From Morella rubra (Eukaryota; Streptophyta; Magnoliopsida; Fagales; Myricaceae), in assembly GCA_003952965.2 (NCBI GenBank), contig CM025849.1, positions 8,882,058 to 8,946,057 on the forward strand: a stretch of 64,000 nucleotides of DNA. Direction: 5' to 3'. Shown piece after piece: positions 38,301 to 51,145 of this stretch; position 1 is the stretch's first letter, and each line of letters opens with the position of its first letter. The notes beneath the pieces were generated by a model, which saw nothing but the letters and a program-made list of their open reading frames with translations, searched no databases and was not told the origin of the DNA. The translations under genes and the position numbers were made by a program.

Positions 38301-41300
38301 TTCTCTATGTAGAAGAATAAGACTTGGGGATGGAGCTGTGTACCATGAACAAGAAAATCCATGGGTTGTGTGTTACTTGTTATAATACAACAGAAGCAAA
38401 AATAGGGTGTTTCTACGAATTGTGCAAAAAGAAAATAAGTTCAAAATTCAAGATCTAATACATCAAATATTCAAAATGACTTCAAAATAACAAATTTGGA
38501 AAAGCCTACTAATGCTCTACAACAAGATAGGTTACATGACAAAAGAAGAAAAGGGTTACCTTTTCAAACAAGCTGCCACAGATATCTGAGTGGGCCGCTT
38601 CAACAGTCTGCTGAGGTATGCAGAGCATGACACGTAACTTCAGCTCAGACTCATCCATTCTCCATCCGCTACGCATTGCTCAAGTTTTTGCCGGTATTTC
38701 TTACACATGTCCCCAGTAATTAGAAAAAAAAAAAAAAAAATTTAACATAATCAAGTTTTGTGAGTCCTGGAACCCTTAAAGACCCTTTCTTGCTGTATGT
38801 GTGGGTGTGCTCTATATAAATACATATAGATATAGATACCCATAACGTATACATACACATGTATCTTATATTAGAAACAAGATTTTCAATAGGTGAGATA
38901 CCACAAGATCCATTACCTTCATGAATCCCACTGGCCCTTTGTGGATCAAAGTGCAACTCATCACATAGATTTTGAAGGAAGGCTGCTTTACTATCTGCCA
39001 TTTCTAAATCACCACCAGTGACAGCCTGTGCAAGCCGCTTACGATATACCTTGGAGGTTACATCTAGTGTTATTGCTTCTGCTTCCTTTTTGCCCAAACC
39101 AAATATATTCCTCAAATGATTTAGAGCATCAAGCTACATCCAAAAATATGTGTCGATTAATAATGCAAGTCTATAGGATACACAATGAGCGTCCAACATA
39201 GGATTACAAAGCTGAGCAAAAGGAAAATAACATTGGCAGTTATTCTCGTGAAAATAAGTAAAAAGAAAATACATGGAAAAGTAGAACCTTTATAGAGCAA
39301 TGTCCCAACAAATGGGTCTTCATTGCAAAAATATGATGACGTTCAATTTATAGTTTATAAAAAATAAAAGAGAAGACAATGTGAACTTCACAAGAACCAT
39401 AAAAACTACAAGTACTGTTTGTTCACCTTATTTTCTTCCATGCAACCCTTAGATAGAGCATCTGTAATATATGCTCTATAGAGGAGCTTCAGGTCATCCA
39501 TCTTTCCGTCACCATCATAGTCACCACCTAGCCAAAAGAAACACCTCAATACTACCTCATGGAGTTGGCATGTAAAAACTCAGCTTTGGCTGCTGGGAGA
39601 AACATGAAAGCAAATGCTCAGTTAGGCTCCCTACCTAGTAAAGAAATTGGACCGACCCCAGGGGCAAAATCATCCGCATTTGGGCGGTTCTTCAGTGTGA
39701 TAAGCAAATTATTAAAAGCTAGTATCTTTTCAAGCTCTTCCACAACTTCTGTGACAACCCTGCTGGAAATCCTAACTTTTGTTAGATGATTCAAATGCTA
39801 AACATTACAAATTATTAGTAAAATTGTGAACCAAGCCTCAACAAGACTCAAATAAAAGGAGTAGAAGATCCTTGTAAAATAAAATCCACAACAGAAAGCA
39901 TGTATAGGAATGCAAGCACACTCTTCAACCAAAATTATCGAGCTAGGAAATAATTTACGAGTAAATGAATTTCTCAAAAGCAACAGTGGGAATGGAGGAG
40001 GGGCATCGCGCTGGCAAACAGGTGCTTATAGGACAGGTCCACCATTGGAAGGAAAATTGTACAAGCTTATATTGCACACAAGAAAGACCATGCAAATATA
40101 TATAGATAACACATCTGAGTTTGTGTCATATGAAAATATCTAGAAGTCGGATTTATGACAGGTAGTAGCAACCATACACTGATCTTGTCCTGGACTTGAG
40201 GATACTTAGTGCTGATGAGATATTTTCCTCAACCAGTTTTCTTGTTCGCTCCCTAAACAAGTCCATGGCAAGCTGCAATAGACATGACGTATCACCTAGA
40301 GAACAATTATGAACCAGCCATAAAAGTCCCCTCAAGAACAAGAAAACGTTGAGAAGGAAGGTACCTCATCAGAAAGTTGATATGAAAGTTGTGCTTCTCT
40401 AAGGCTAACAAGCTGCTCCGTGTCAATATCTAAAAGCAAAAAGAAAGTCTTTGTCAGCATTCAGAATTTAACACAAACATGACCCTTACAAGATCCAGTG
40501 GCGGACCCCAGGGGGCCAGCCCTTAAACAAATTTCATTTCATGAATTTCTCTATGAACTTTCTTAAGTTTATGAGTAGAAACAGATATACAATTAAACTC
40601 TATTTAAGAACTGCATTAATTATTTCCTCACTCTTCTGAAAAACATACTATTCTAAAATTTTCCACGAACTTATGTGAAATTCACGAACTTTTTATTTTT
40701 CTAAGCCGTGAAATTCATGAACTTATTAATATGAACTAATAGAGCATTAGTTATTAACTCACCCCCTACAAGTGAAAAATCCTGGTTCTGCTACTGACAA
40801 GATCACGAGCAGAAACCCATAAACGGAATCAATCATTCAGATATTCAACTCTGAAAGACATACTAACCCAAATACTATGCGAAATGATTATTGCTGGTAG
40901 AAAAGAAGCAGTCATTGAATAGTCTATTGTACATGTTCAAGAACCTGGACCTATATCTAATAAGACTAGCATCCCCGCCACCCCTGTTAAAGTCACAAAA
41001 TTATCATGCAACAGCAATATCGACCAAAACATTCCTTGCCGACATACTGTAAACCCAATCCTTCAAGGAACCAAAGTAAAGCCCAACACTGTACAATACC
41101 CATTGTTGCAATCATGCTTAACACAAGGACTAGGTACGACAACATAACAATCTCACAATCACCAACAAAGACCAAAATGACACAAATAATTACCTCGGCC
41201 AACTGATTTTAGCTTAGAAGCATACAATCGCTGGGCATTGTCACGGATAGCAATTTCAACCTGGCAGAAAAGATTATTGTCACCCAATTGATAAGTTACT

Positions 41301-42965
41301 GAAAAAAATGATTACCATAAGTAATGGATAAAGCAAGCATGATGCCAACATATGATAAGCTGCGATGGCTAAAAAGGCTTAACTTTGTTGAATGCCTAAT
41401 ATAAATATGCAAACTACACAGACTGAATGCTACTTACTAGTAAACAGATGAGATAAAGATTAATGATTAGTTACCTGGGAATCAGTGACCTTGAAAACAC
41501 GTTTCCAAGGTAAAAGGAAACCCGATGCTTCTCCAAACACAAGAGTCGAAACATAGATGAGCTTCTGAAATGCCTGCACTGGAGACTCACTTATGACGGT
41601 CAAGCTCCATATCTTCAATTCAAATCCTTGAGATTAATCAATAATAACAAAGAAAACTAGCACATATAACCTACCCGACGCTGTTCTGTGTCACCCTCAC
41701 GATCTCCAGTTTCAAGCCTTTGCCTAAAGATTCTTCTACCAATCTGGATGCCACCAAGCATTAACATCAGTAAGCTTAGAATTTTGTTGTACATACACAA
41801 CCTTCAGCATTCTCAAGCTTTCACATTACTCTAGAGACAAGAATCCTAATATCTAACCTCCATATGCATGGCAGCTGCATCAGGGTCATCAATGCCCAAA
41901 GCTTTCTTGAAGTTGATTATTGTGTCAACTTCGTCACCTTTGAGTTCTTCTCCTCCGGGTGGAAGAACGGAAGACACAAACCTGAGTAAAAAATCGGAAA
42001 AGAAAAATTAAAACAAAGAAATTCACAATCAATAATCGGTTCCCGTTTAGAAATCTCAAACCACATATCATAGGACAACACACATGTAATTAATCCCAAT
42101 ATACACAAAATTCATATTACATTTAGTTTATTTCCAACATTTGCACAACTCACAACAATATTGTTTCGACTCACCGGCAATATATATCACAAAGCTCAGC
42201 ATTGAATGTCTCATCTTGCTTGCTCACACCATATCTGCAAATAAAATTAGGAGCTCAGAATAGCTACTATAGTATAATTACACCAAGATTAAATCGTTTT
42301 AAATACATCAGAATTTTATTACGGACTATATGTTGAAGTCCTTAAATTAGTGAAAAGATATCGCCACCAACCGAAACTACATATAAAAACTTAATTTTAT
42401 CACTTAATTTATCACAAACTGACTTTTTGGCTATCCTCTCGATATCGTCCTTCTTCACGGCCCGAGGATCATCGTGGCCGGCCGCGTAGTTGTGCAAATC
42501 GACAGCAGCGACGTCCGGTACATATGCATTCAATGCATACGCAGCAGCGCCTCCGGCCACGCCGAGGACCACAGCACCGCCCAGCGCCGCGGGCTGGGCC
42601 TTGCCAAACCGAGACCCCAAGCCGTACCCGGCAGCGATCGCGGCTCCGATAAATAGAGCCGAGGTCGCCAGTCTCACAGGCGGTGACAGGCTGGCGACGA
42701 GGGGCTGAATCCCAGTGAGCTCCCTTTTTTCTCCGAAGACATTGGGAGGGGGAGGGGGCGGGGGCGGGGACGTGGAGAAGGCGGGTTGGTCGTCGGAGGA
42801 GGCGGAGTTGCGAGGGGCTGAGACTCTAAAACGGCGACGTTGAAGGGCGAGCTTCTCAGAGACTCTGGTGCTACGGAGGGGCAGAGGGTTCAGGAAAGGA
42901 GAACAGAGAACGGCACGGTGAGGAGTAGTAGTTGTAGGAGGATTGATGAAGGTAGAGGGATTCAT
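35302..42965 (-). CDS. TIC110: TIC110, chloroplast inner-envelope protein import component
   Basis: Component of the TIC import apparatus: a stroma-facing scaffold for incoming preproteins and chaperones. Fifteen exons, in order: 42965-42424, 42234-42175, 41981-41858, 41743-41675, 41573-41475, 41260-41194, 40429-40365, 40272-40178, 39762-39635, 39527-39427, 39133-38917, 38042-37888, 36979-36854, 36754-35768, 35544-35302. All junctions are GT-AG and in phase, giving 1025 residues, close to the Arabidopsis protein. Residues 1 to about 50 resemble a transit peptide (Ser/Arg-rich; MNPSTF start), followed by an eight-proline run. Two hydrophobic helices lie near 97-117 and 125-145, then the long alpha-helical stromal region. 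Conserved blocks include ISSALSILKSRTR, LRNIFGLGKKEAEAI, KAAHGLRLTREVAMSIA, KELKKMIAFNTLVVTE, DRTDLYKTYLLYCLTGEVT and a C-terminus EEENFVF. A damaged second copy of exon 12 lies at 38560-38700 and was excluded. Confidence 0.96.
37504..38045 (-). repeat. TIC110 exon-12 segment, intact copy
   Basis: This segment contains the functional exon 12 (38042-37888) and about 380 bases of the following intron. It is repeated directly at 38214-38705. The exon reads in frame with its neighbours, from IYRQKLEQC to ICGSLFEK, so this is the copy used in the gene model. Confidence 0.9.
38214..38705 (-). repeat. TIC110 exon-12 segment, damaged duplicate
   Basis: A direct copy of 37504-38045, about 700 bases away in the preceding intron. 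Long stretches are identical, but wherever the copies differ this one has lost bases. Losses lie in the intron near 38270-38300, and in the exon-like part (38560-38700) there are losses of two bases at the start, one in the DGEL codons, about a dozen after the ESD codons, and others. The exon-like part still has AG and GT borders but would run into a TGA if spliced in. Confidence 0.9.
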
Positions 42966-43425
42966 GGCTCCCTCTACGAATGGAGTCCCGGCAACGACGT
43001 CGTAGGGGGAGTGTACGATGGAAATGGGAGGTTTCTCTTTAGGGTTTAAGTTTTTAACGAAGGGGAACTGGTAGTGAAGTTGGAAGAAGAAGATAGGGAC
43101 GAAGAGTAGATAGAGAGCAGACGACAAAATAAATCGTATAATATTGGGGCTGTTATTCTGTGCATTCACCGCACGGTAATGCCATGGTCTAGAGCAGTAG
43201 GACTTGGGCTTGTCTCCGGCTCTCCGCAATCCCTAGACAATAGTCCAACAGTTCTCGTCCGGTCCGTCCGGACCACACTAAACGGTGGTCGTTTCCATCG
43301 TTCCAAACGACACACGAAATAATTTGGCCGTTTTATCAGAATATCACCCACGGCCACGGGTCTCCACAGCTAACCCCTCCGCACCCTTCCGGAGCGCTGT
43401 CATTCGCATCAGCAGTCTTTCTCAC
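42966..43425. promoter_or_regulatory. Bidirectional promoter region between TIC110 and the pseudouridine synthase
   Basis: The two start codons face away from each other 460 bases apart, so both core promoters and leaders must lie here. The region is GC-richer than the surrounding spacers and has no clear TATA box for either gene. Paired CCGGTCCGTCCGGACC-like words occur near 43257-43275. A shared housekeeping-type promoter is an inference from geometry. Confidence 0.6.
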
Positions 43426-46400
43426 ATGGCTGTCTCTTCTCTTCGTTTCCCGCTCTCCCCATTCCTCATAAAAAATCCGAACCCAGCCCCGAACTTCAGA
43501 CTTCTCAGACTCCCAGTGTTACCCCTTAGACCTTACTGCTCTTCGTCCTCTTCCTCTTCCGCTTCGTGGAGTTCCTCCACCCCCAAGTGGGAACCTTTCA
43601 GGAAAAAGAAGGTCATCATGCGGGTCGGGTATGTCGGGTCCGATTACAGAGGTCACTACCTTTGTCCTCTCTTCACCATGTACATCCGATTCATACATAC
43701 ATTTTCATACAAGTTTTTTTTTTTTTGAAGTTTTCCTTGTAGTTTGTAATTTCTTATTTATTTTTTGTGTCTTTCATACTCTATGACGTGCAGGTCTGCA
43801 AATGCAACGAGATGAACCCTCATTATCTAGTAAGATTCGTCATTTATTTTCTAGTTTCTAATTAATGAATCAGGATTCCACCGAACAATATGCGTATATC
43901 CATGTTGGCAATATAGGAAACATCCTTGTTGGAATACTTTTCCGTAATTTTCTTGCTTTTGCTTGTGCGGATTTATGCAAAAAATTTATGTGATCCTGTC
44001 GTGCATGTTAGTTAAGTTGTTTTAAAGCATTGACTATGTAATATATAAAATACTTCAACTGGCTTTAGCTATTGGGGATGGATTCTTGCTAAGAGGCGTT
44101 ACAATTTTTGATTTGTAGCTGTTGAAGGAGAATTAGAGAAGGCCATCTTTAAGGCTGGTGGGATCCGTGATAGTAATTACGGAAATCTCAACAAAATTGC
44201 GTGGGCAAGAAGTAGCCGTACGGATAAAGGAGTAACTAATATAAACTAGTTTCTCATAGTTAGTTTATTTTTGTTGTATTTGCAGTACTTATTAGTGTAG
44301 GACTGGAGGTTGTTAATTTCTCTGTTTTGGATGTTTTTGTAATTTGGTTTTTTAGGTTCACTCGTTAGCGACAACGATATGCTTGAAAATGGAAATCCCT
44401 GAAGATGCATGGAAAGAAGACCCTAATGGTGTAGGCCTTGCAAATCGCATCAACTGTTGTCTTCCTAGTAATATTAAAGTCTTTAGTATTTTACCCTCTC
44501 AGAGGTGAGACCATGAATTTGTTGCTGTTCTTCTTCCTAATTCGAAATCCCACCAATGGTAGTATTAAGGAGGGAGATTTGTGATTTCTTGATGATGGAG
44601 TGCTCAAATGAACACATGCTGCATTTACTTACAAATTACTTTGTTTCATATGTTACATATATGAATTGGGTGAGAACACTTATTGCGGAGTTGCTCGTTA
44701 TTGCTTCCCTCAGTAAGACTGTCTTTAGGATACAAAGTTAATCGAAAACCATTGCCGTACATGACATTACATGGCTTCTTTTGGCTCACACTTCCTTTTT
44801 ACATAACTTGTTACTGCCTCCAGACTGTGATTCCTATTTTGGCTGCCTTAAAATGTCAGAAGAGATATAATTTAGTTGAAATAAAGATAAGGTTTTCTCA
44901 AGTATTATTATACTACATATTGGATGAAGGTCACATTGTTGACTTGTGGTTGTTCAGAAGGTGAAGCATTTTCTGTATGGCCAGAATTGGATTTCTCTGA
45001 GTTTGTGGAAAGAATCTAAAACAGGCAAACCGTTTAACTTACATCAAAGTCTGTGACTTTTAGAGTTACTCATGACAGGAATTTTTGTTTCGCAATTCCG
45101 TGCTGCTCTCCCATTTTGTCTTCTAGTCCTTTGATTTTGGTCACTGGTTTTTATAATTCAGGAGCTTTGATCCTAGAAGGGAGTGCAATCTCCGGAAGTA
45201 TTCTTATCTCCTTCCTGCTGAAGTTATTGGAATCAAAAGTTACTTTAGCACAGCTGAAGTTGATCATCATCTATCAGACTTCAATACTATATTGAATGCC
45301 TTCGAGGTGTGGTAAAGTTGTCTTCTCTATATTTTTCTCCTCTATTGTTGTAAATTTTCATTTCCTCTGTGGTAGTGAAGTGACTCCCCACTGACACCAA
45401 ATCAAGTCGCTTTCTTTTGAAGGCATTTTCAATTCTGCGACTTTAGTTCATGCATTCTGTTCCAGCCTTCTAAGTTGTTTTCTACAGTTTTTAAGTTGAA
45501 TAAATACGCAACTAAGTCGAAAACCTCTTCTCTCATCTTTTAAGGTGATCTTTGATCCTGCTTGAAGTTTATTGACTCAATCCTCTGTTAGCCCCCCAAT
45601 TATTTTGTAATATGATTTTGCTTATAGGCATGTTGTTCTGAGTACTTAGTTTCAGATCTTTTCATATGGTTGGTCTGGTGTTTTGACGCTATTGGATGGT
45701 GAAAAAGCAATAATATATGAGTAGAAGAAAATATCATTGCTCTGACGTTATTAGCATTGGATTCTGATTCTTTAAGAATTCGTTTAATTTTTCTTTTGAG
45801 ACCATAACTGAATGTTGGTTCTCTGCAATTTTTTATGACCTTATTGATCTGACCTGTATGGAGAATAGTCCATAGATCCTTCTAATTTTCCTTAAGGTGA
45901 AGCACCGGTACTCCAATCCTTTCTTTGTTTGGGAATGTCGTTTGTAGGGAGAACATCCTTTCCATAACTACACAGTACGGTCCAAGTACAGGAAACGGCT
46001 TCCAAGAAAACGATCGCCTGTAAGTGACAGTGTTCCTCCTAGAATATCAAAATCTTCTGGTCAGGCATCAGCCTCTGAATTTGAGGAAAGCGATGAAGAA
46101 GATGTTGGGATTGATGGAGCAATTGCTTTTGGTGTCGGGAGGATGAGTGTAAATTCCTCAGAGTCCATTCCTCATGAACATTTAGCTGACACTTGCCATA
46201 AGCATGAAATTGGTCTGAAGGCCAACACTACCAATGTAGTTGTCCATGCAAAATGGCTACACGAACCTGACGAGATGGACAGGATAGGTGCTTCACACTT
46301 TAGAAAGATAATTCGCTGTTCTTGTGGCAAGCTGGAGAAGTCACTTTCATTTCCCTATGTTGAGATTTCTATATGGGGAGAATCTTTCATGTTACATCAA

Positions 46401-48275
46401 GTAAGTGTATGTTATGTAACTATAGGAAAATATTTTGTCTTCTATCCCGTTTCATGTACAACTTGCTCAATCTTCATTGCTGATACTAAAAGAATTGAGA
46501 TGTAGAATTAGAGACACACTTGTAAGTGTGGATGTAACACTTGCTTTGATTATGTCTGGTAGCAGCAAATTGAAGGTGACTTCATTAGGGAAGATCTGCT
46601 ATTTTTGAGGTAGAGTTTCTTAGTATTTCATCTTACGGAAAACAATGATGTTAACATACAAGGAGTTCCAAATTGGTCCCTGAAGTTTGAAGAGTCATAA
46701 TCAAATTCTCTAATAGTTCAAAAACTCGCACTTAAGTCCTGTTGGTTAAATGTGATGGAAGTGCCAACAAAGGGATTGTGATTGGCTTAGCATTTGCCAC
46801 ATGGACAGTTTCCATGGGGTATAGCATTGTCAAGGAAGAAATTTTCAACTTTTCTGCTTTTTTTTCCCCAAGCATTTAAGTTTTTAGTCACATGTGATAG
46901 AAGTAGAAATAGAAAGAGAAACGTTGTTAATCTCAGGTTAGTTGAGCACTTAAATCTTGAATCTAAGTTTTGTGTTTCACATCAGCTGTCATACGAGAAT
47001 TAACTTGACAGACCTTCAATTTCTACTAATCACCTTGATGGAAGGACTCAATTATACTCTCAAAAATTATTTAACAATTTAATGCAACATTTTGTCTCAA
47101 ACTCTAGGCATCGAATTTTGATGTTATATACTTTGTAGTGGATAAACAGGTATTTACCCTGAAATGTACATGCATTATCTTACATTCAGAGGCTTTTTTC
47201 AGTTATTATTTTCACATTCACTGACATAAATTTTGCTTCTCTACTTAAACCTAGTCTTGTAGGAGAAAGCCTGAAACTTTATCCACCATAGATAGAAAAC
47301 AGACTGAAAAGCAAAAGCTGCCATTGTCTTTTTGATAAATTAAAAGCAACAGTAAAGGACTACTTTTCAGGAAATATAAGTAGTTATTGGTTCAGCAAAG
47401 TTCTGTAGTATGTGTTATCATTAATTCTAACTGCTACTCTTTGGGAAGATAGATGAGATGAGCCTTCATATAAATCTTCTCATGGTATGAATATTACTTG
47501 AAGCTGCATCTGGATAACCATCTAAATGTGTTATGCTGAATTTTTCTGTTCTGGAAATTACCATACCAGACAGCCTGCATATCCCAGAATCCAGTAATGG
47601 TTGCATTCCTACGTCTTCACTTCCCTGTCCAATACAGTTGTGTATGGGTCGTGATTCATATCTGTTTTCTTCTTTGCTCATTATAGTCAGTTGATTTTAC
47701 TTTAGTACTGTTGGACTTTGGAACTTTTGCTTATTCATGAAGCCTTTAGAGTAGGTCTATCTTCATGTCATACTTGGTGGAGAAATATGACAATCTTTTA
47801 ATTCATACGACAATCTTTTAACATTTGTTATTATTCATGTTAATAGATACGCAAAATGGTTGGGACTGCTGTGGCAGTAAAGCGCAACTTACTCCCTAGA
47901 GATATTCTAACTTTGTCACTTTCCAAATTTTCACGGATCATTCTACCCCTTGCCCCATCTGAGGTTTTGATATTGAGGGGAAATAGTTTCTCTGTGAGGA
48001 AAAGACCCGGAGATGTAACGAGGCCTGAAATGCTGTCACTAGTTGAATCAGAAGAAATTTTGAAGGCAGTTGATGATTTCTACACGTCTGTTATGTTGCC
48101 TGAAGTTTCAAAGTTCTTGGATCCTTTGGGTTCTCCTTGGAAAGAATGGGTTGAAAAGTTGGATGAGCATACTAGCATTCCAGGTGTCCAGTTGGATGAG
48201 GTCAGGAAAGCATGGAAATTGTGGAAGGAAAAGTTTCAGAGTGGTGCGATGCCTTTTATCAGTCACAAATCATAG
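43426..48275 (+). CDS. TruA-family tRNA pseudouridine synthase, 7 exons, 516 residues
   Basis: Isomerises uridine to pseudouridine in RNA, probably tRNA. Exons: 43426-43651, 43794-43829, 44119-44231, 44356-44504, 45162-45306, 45948-46400, 47847-48275. All are GT-AG and in phase (1551 bases). Residues 1 to about 50 are rich in Ser, Pro and Arg and could target plastid or mitochondrion. Then [18 protein letters not shown] starts the catalytic domain. [11 protein letters not shown] contains the catalytic Asp123 of the TruA motif. Exon 5 carries [12 protein letters not shown], exon 6 starts GEHPFHNYT, and [16 protein letters not shown] spans the last junction as in the family. An acidic insert (about 250-290) and a charged C-terminal tail distinguish the plant protein. 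An in-frame ATG upstream at 43285 exists, but 43426 begins the better leader-like sequence. Confidence 0.94.
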
Positions 48276-50095
48276 AGTCTAAGGTAATTGCTAGTCATCT
48301 GATTTGATCGAAAAATTAATATTTGTAGAATTTGATTATGTTGCTTAATTTTAGATGATTGGGCTAAATTTGTCACTATTTATGACCTCCCCGCACCCCA
48401 AAACAAATTATATTTGCTACAGCACATTTTGAAAGGGCGCTTCTGATGTTTCATGATCATTTGACAAAACGACAGGAAAATACCTCACAGCAAAGAATCT
48501 GTTATTTCGGGAAATTGACCAAGACAAGTTTCTCCTAGACGTAGGACGAAACACTTTCATAAACGATTGAATATTCATACCATAGGTATGTCTTGTCGTG
48601 AGCAGGATTTCTTTTTAGGGCAGCCATTCTTGCTACCTGCTATTTTACTTCTTGGACTGCTGAGGATTGAATGTGTACAGTGCAGGGAAGTTTTAGTGTG
48701 AAGAAGGGATGTGGAATTGGTCCCAATAAAGGGCCGAGTCTGGGTTGTGTGGCAAATTGTGATATATAAGCGGACTTGATAGAAGTTTAAGGAAAAAATA
48801 GCCTTCAGTCATAAGCATCAGCAAGCGGCAGGAGCAATTGTCATATGTTTCTTAAAGTCTTAGATCCTGAAAAACTGAGTTCAAAAGTTTTGTTCTGTTC
48901 GTCCTCAACAAAGATCCATTCTTTGAATTTATTTTTGTATTTTTCACTTTCTCATTTATATGAACTGTATTTTATTTTTACGAAGTTGGTTAGCATGCAT
49001 ACATGCTTTGTGACCACTGAGACATAATTTTCCTCCTGGTTTTCCATTGAGTTTTCAATTGATCGAATAAATACAAGGAGAGTTGTACTCAAAGCCCAGC
49101 TTTGTCCAAAAATCTGCTCTTCCATTCCTTTCTTGAACGCAAACACTTACTCATGACTGAATCTTGAGTTGATATTCTCCATGATCTATGCTGTTATTTG
49201 CGGAGGACTTGAATTGAAAACTATGAACCAAATTTCAACATCATTGACAAGCTGATCAAATTTGAACTGCACTCTTATTTGAAACAGAATTTTTCTTGAT
49301 CTTTGATTCATCTTTCATACATATATATTATGTTAACCACCAGTTTGCTATCAGGGTGCTCCAAAGTACAGTTGCTGCTGCTTCTACCTTTTTTTTTCTT
49401 TTTTTTTTTTTTTCTAGCAAGCTACATCTTCTACATATTTGCTTGAAAAATGATAAAAGGTTGCATAGTAAGAGGAGATATTTATCAGATAGTAGTGCAC
49501 TTGTGGCAGCTACTGCTGCATTGAATTGTCATTTTTCGAGCTACAATTTATGGCTTTCTTTGTCATTTGACTTATCAAGTGCAGAGGACTATATACAATG
49601 TACGTATACACATCTATACCTATAAATACATTAATTTATTAATCTATACAATTTACATAAATAGTTCATGCTTTTAAATTAAGCAAAAAATTTCTTTCAT
49701 ACGGCTCGTTTAGACTACATTACTTTGGCCAAAACTGGCACTGAAATTTGCATGGGTTTAGGTAGGGTTTGAGTGTACGTAGTCAAATAGTCATATACAC
49801 GAGAACGAGAAAAAGAAGGTTTCCTTGATCCACCCTCTATAGGCTTTCTTTGGATCAATCGAAGATCTGAGCTGACACTGAGTTATCCTTAAAATGAATA
49901 GAAAACGAAGAAAAAGGCTTCAATTTCACAAAATAAAATCAGTTTATTTTTTCTTGTGATCAGTAAAAATATATAAAAATAATCCGCTCTCTAATCATTA
50001 ACCAGAAAATTATGTTTCTACTTATAGAAAATGATTTTAAACAATAGGTGGGTCATGATGACGGAAGGCTGGAATTCCAAATTCATAAAAAATAA
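48276..50095. other. 3' flank of the pseudouridine synthase and spacer
   Basis: Includes the likely 3' untranslated region. Later there are T-rich and AT-rich stretches (49390-49420). Frames at 48845-49027 and 49296-49625 have no motif or splice support. No gene is called. Confidence 0.45.
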
Positions 50096-51145
50096 GGTTC
50101 TGTTTGTTTTATCGTATTTTACTTTTTAGAAAGTACTTTCCATATTTTTTGACTCTTCGGAGAGTCTCGTAAAATACGATCAATCGAAATTTAATTCAGT
50201 CAACCATAAAAGACAGATTTTACTTTCCTGAAAGTGGTTTACTTTCTAAAACTAGTGAATTTTCTTTCCTGACCTACCTCTCCTAGACTTAGAGGTGGCC
50301 AAAAACCATCGAATCAACCTCCTGACTCGAAACCGACCTAATTTAACTCGAACTAATCGGGCTACATTGTGGTCAAGGTCAGAGTTGAGTTTTGAAACAT
50401 GAACCTAAGAAAAATTAAATTTATGTTTAGATTTCAACCTAAAACCAAAAATTCAAAAGAACCCAACAATTTAGCTTTCAGGTTTGGGGTCGGGGTTTTG
50501 AAACCTGAACCCAAGAAAAAATAGATTCTTGTTCGAGTCTCTCACTCGAAACCCAAGCATTCAAATGAACCAAACTCTGATGGTCTTATATTTTTTTGGG
50601 TCAGTGTCAGGTTTTGAAACATGAACTTACAAAAAAAATTAAGTTCGTGTTCAAGTCTCTAACCTAAAAGTAAAGCATTCAAAGGAACCTAACCCGACTG
50701 TTTTAGCTTTTTTCCAGGGTCAGGTTGCAAACTTCTCGTTTTGATTGCCTTGGGTTCGGGGTCGGGTTTTCAAGACCCAACTCTAATCCAATTTGGACAG
50801 CCCTTCCCAGTCTCTCACTCGACACTCAACAGTCCCTCTCTCATTTGACTTTCATTCGACAGTCCCTTCTCTCCCTCTCATAAAGGGTCTCAGTTGTAGC
50901 ACCTCTGTCATGGCCGGTCCCTTTTCTTACCATCTCAAAATCTTTTTTTTTTCAAATTGATGTTAAAAATTAAGTTTATTATCATATAAAATCACGAAAA
51001 ATACAACATTAGTTAAAATATTGAAAAATATTTTCAGAAAATATATTTGATGTAACAACCAAACACTAAAATTAGAATAATTTACTGAAATATAATGCAT
51101 TTGAAACTACTTTACAAAAAAAATTACGTTAAAACAAACGAAGTC
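50096..51145. mobile_element. ~1.05 kb TIR element, non-coding
   Basis: The left end ggttctgtttgttttatcgt and the right end, read in reverse complement (acttcgtttgttttaacgta), form imperfect terminal inverted repeats of about 25 bases. A second symmetrical motif (actttctaaaa...) follows inside. There is no open frame. The interior carries short tandem repeats (50345-50740). Probably a non-autonomous DNA transposon. A clear target duplication was not found. Confidence 0.65.
50345..50740. repeat. Imperfect tandem repeats, about 110 bp, three to four units
   Basis: The word gttttgaaac(a/c)tgaac recurs at about 50392, 50494 and 50613, each followed by aagaaaaa-type A runs, then ttcgagtct or ttcaagtctct and a run of attcaaa(t/g)gaac. 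Units drift in length. They lie inside the TIR element. Confidence 0.75.

Noticed and set aside
42474-43049. Plus-strand frames of 60-72 residues opposite TIC110 exon 1
   Set aside because: Shadows of the GC-rich transit-peptide exon on the other strand.
49296-49625. 109-residue frame with a Phe run
   Set aside because: The run is a poly-T tract; no start context, motif or exon partners.
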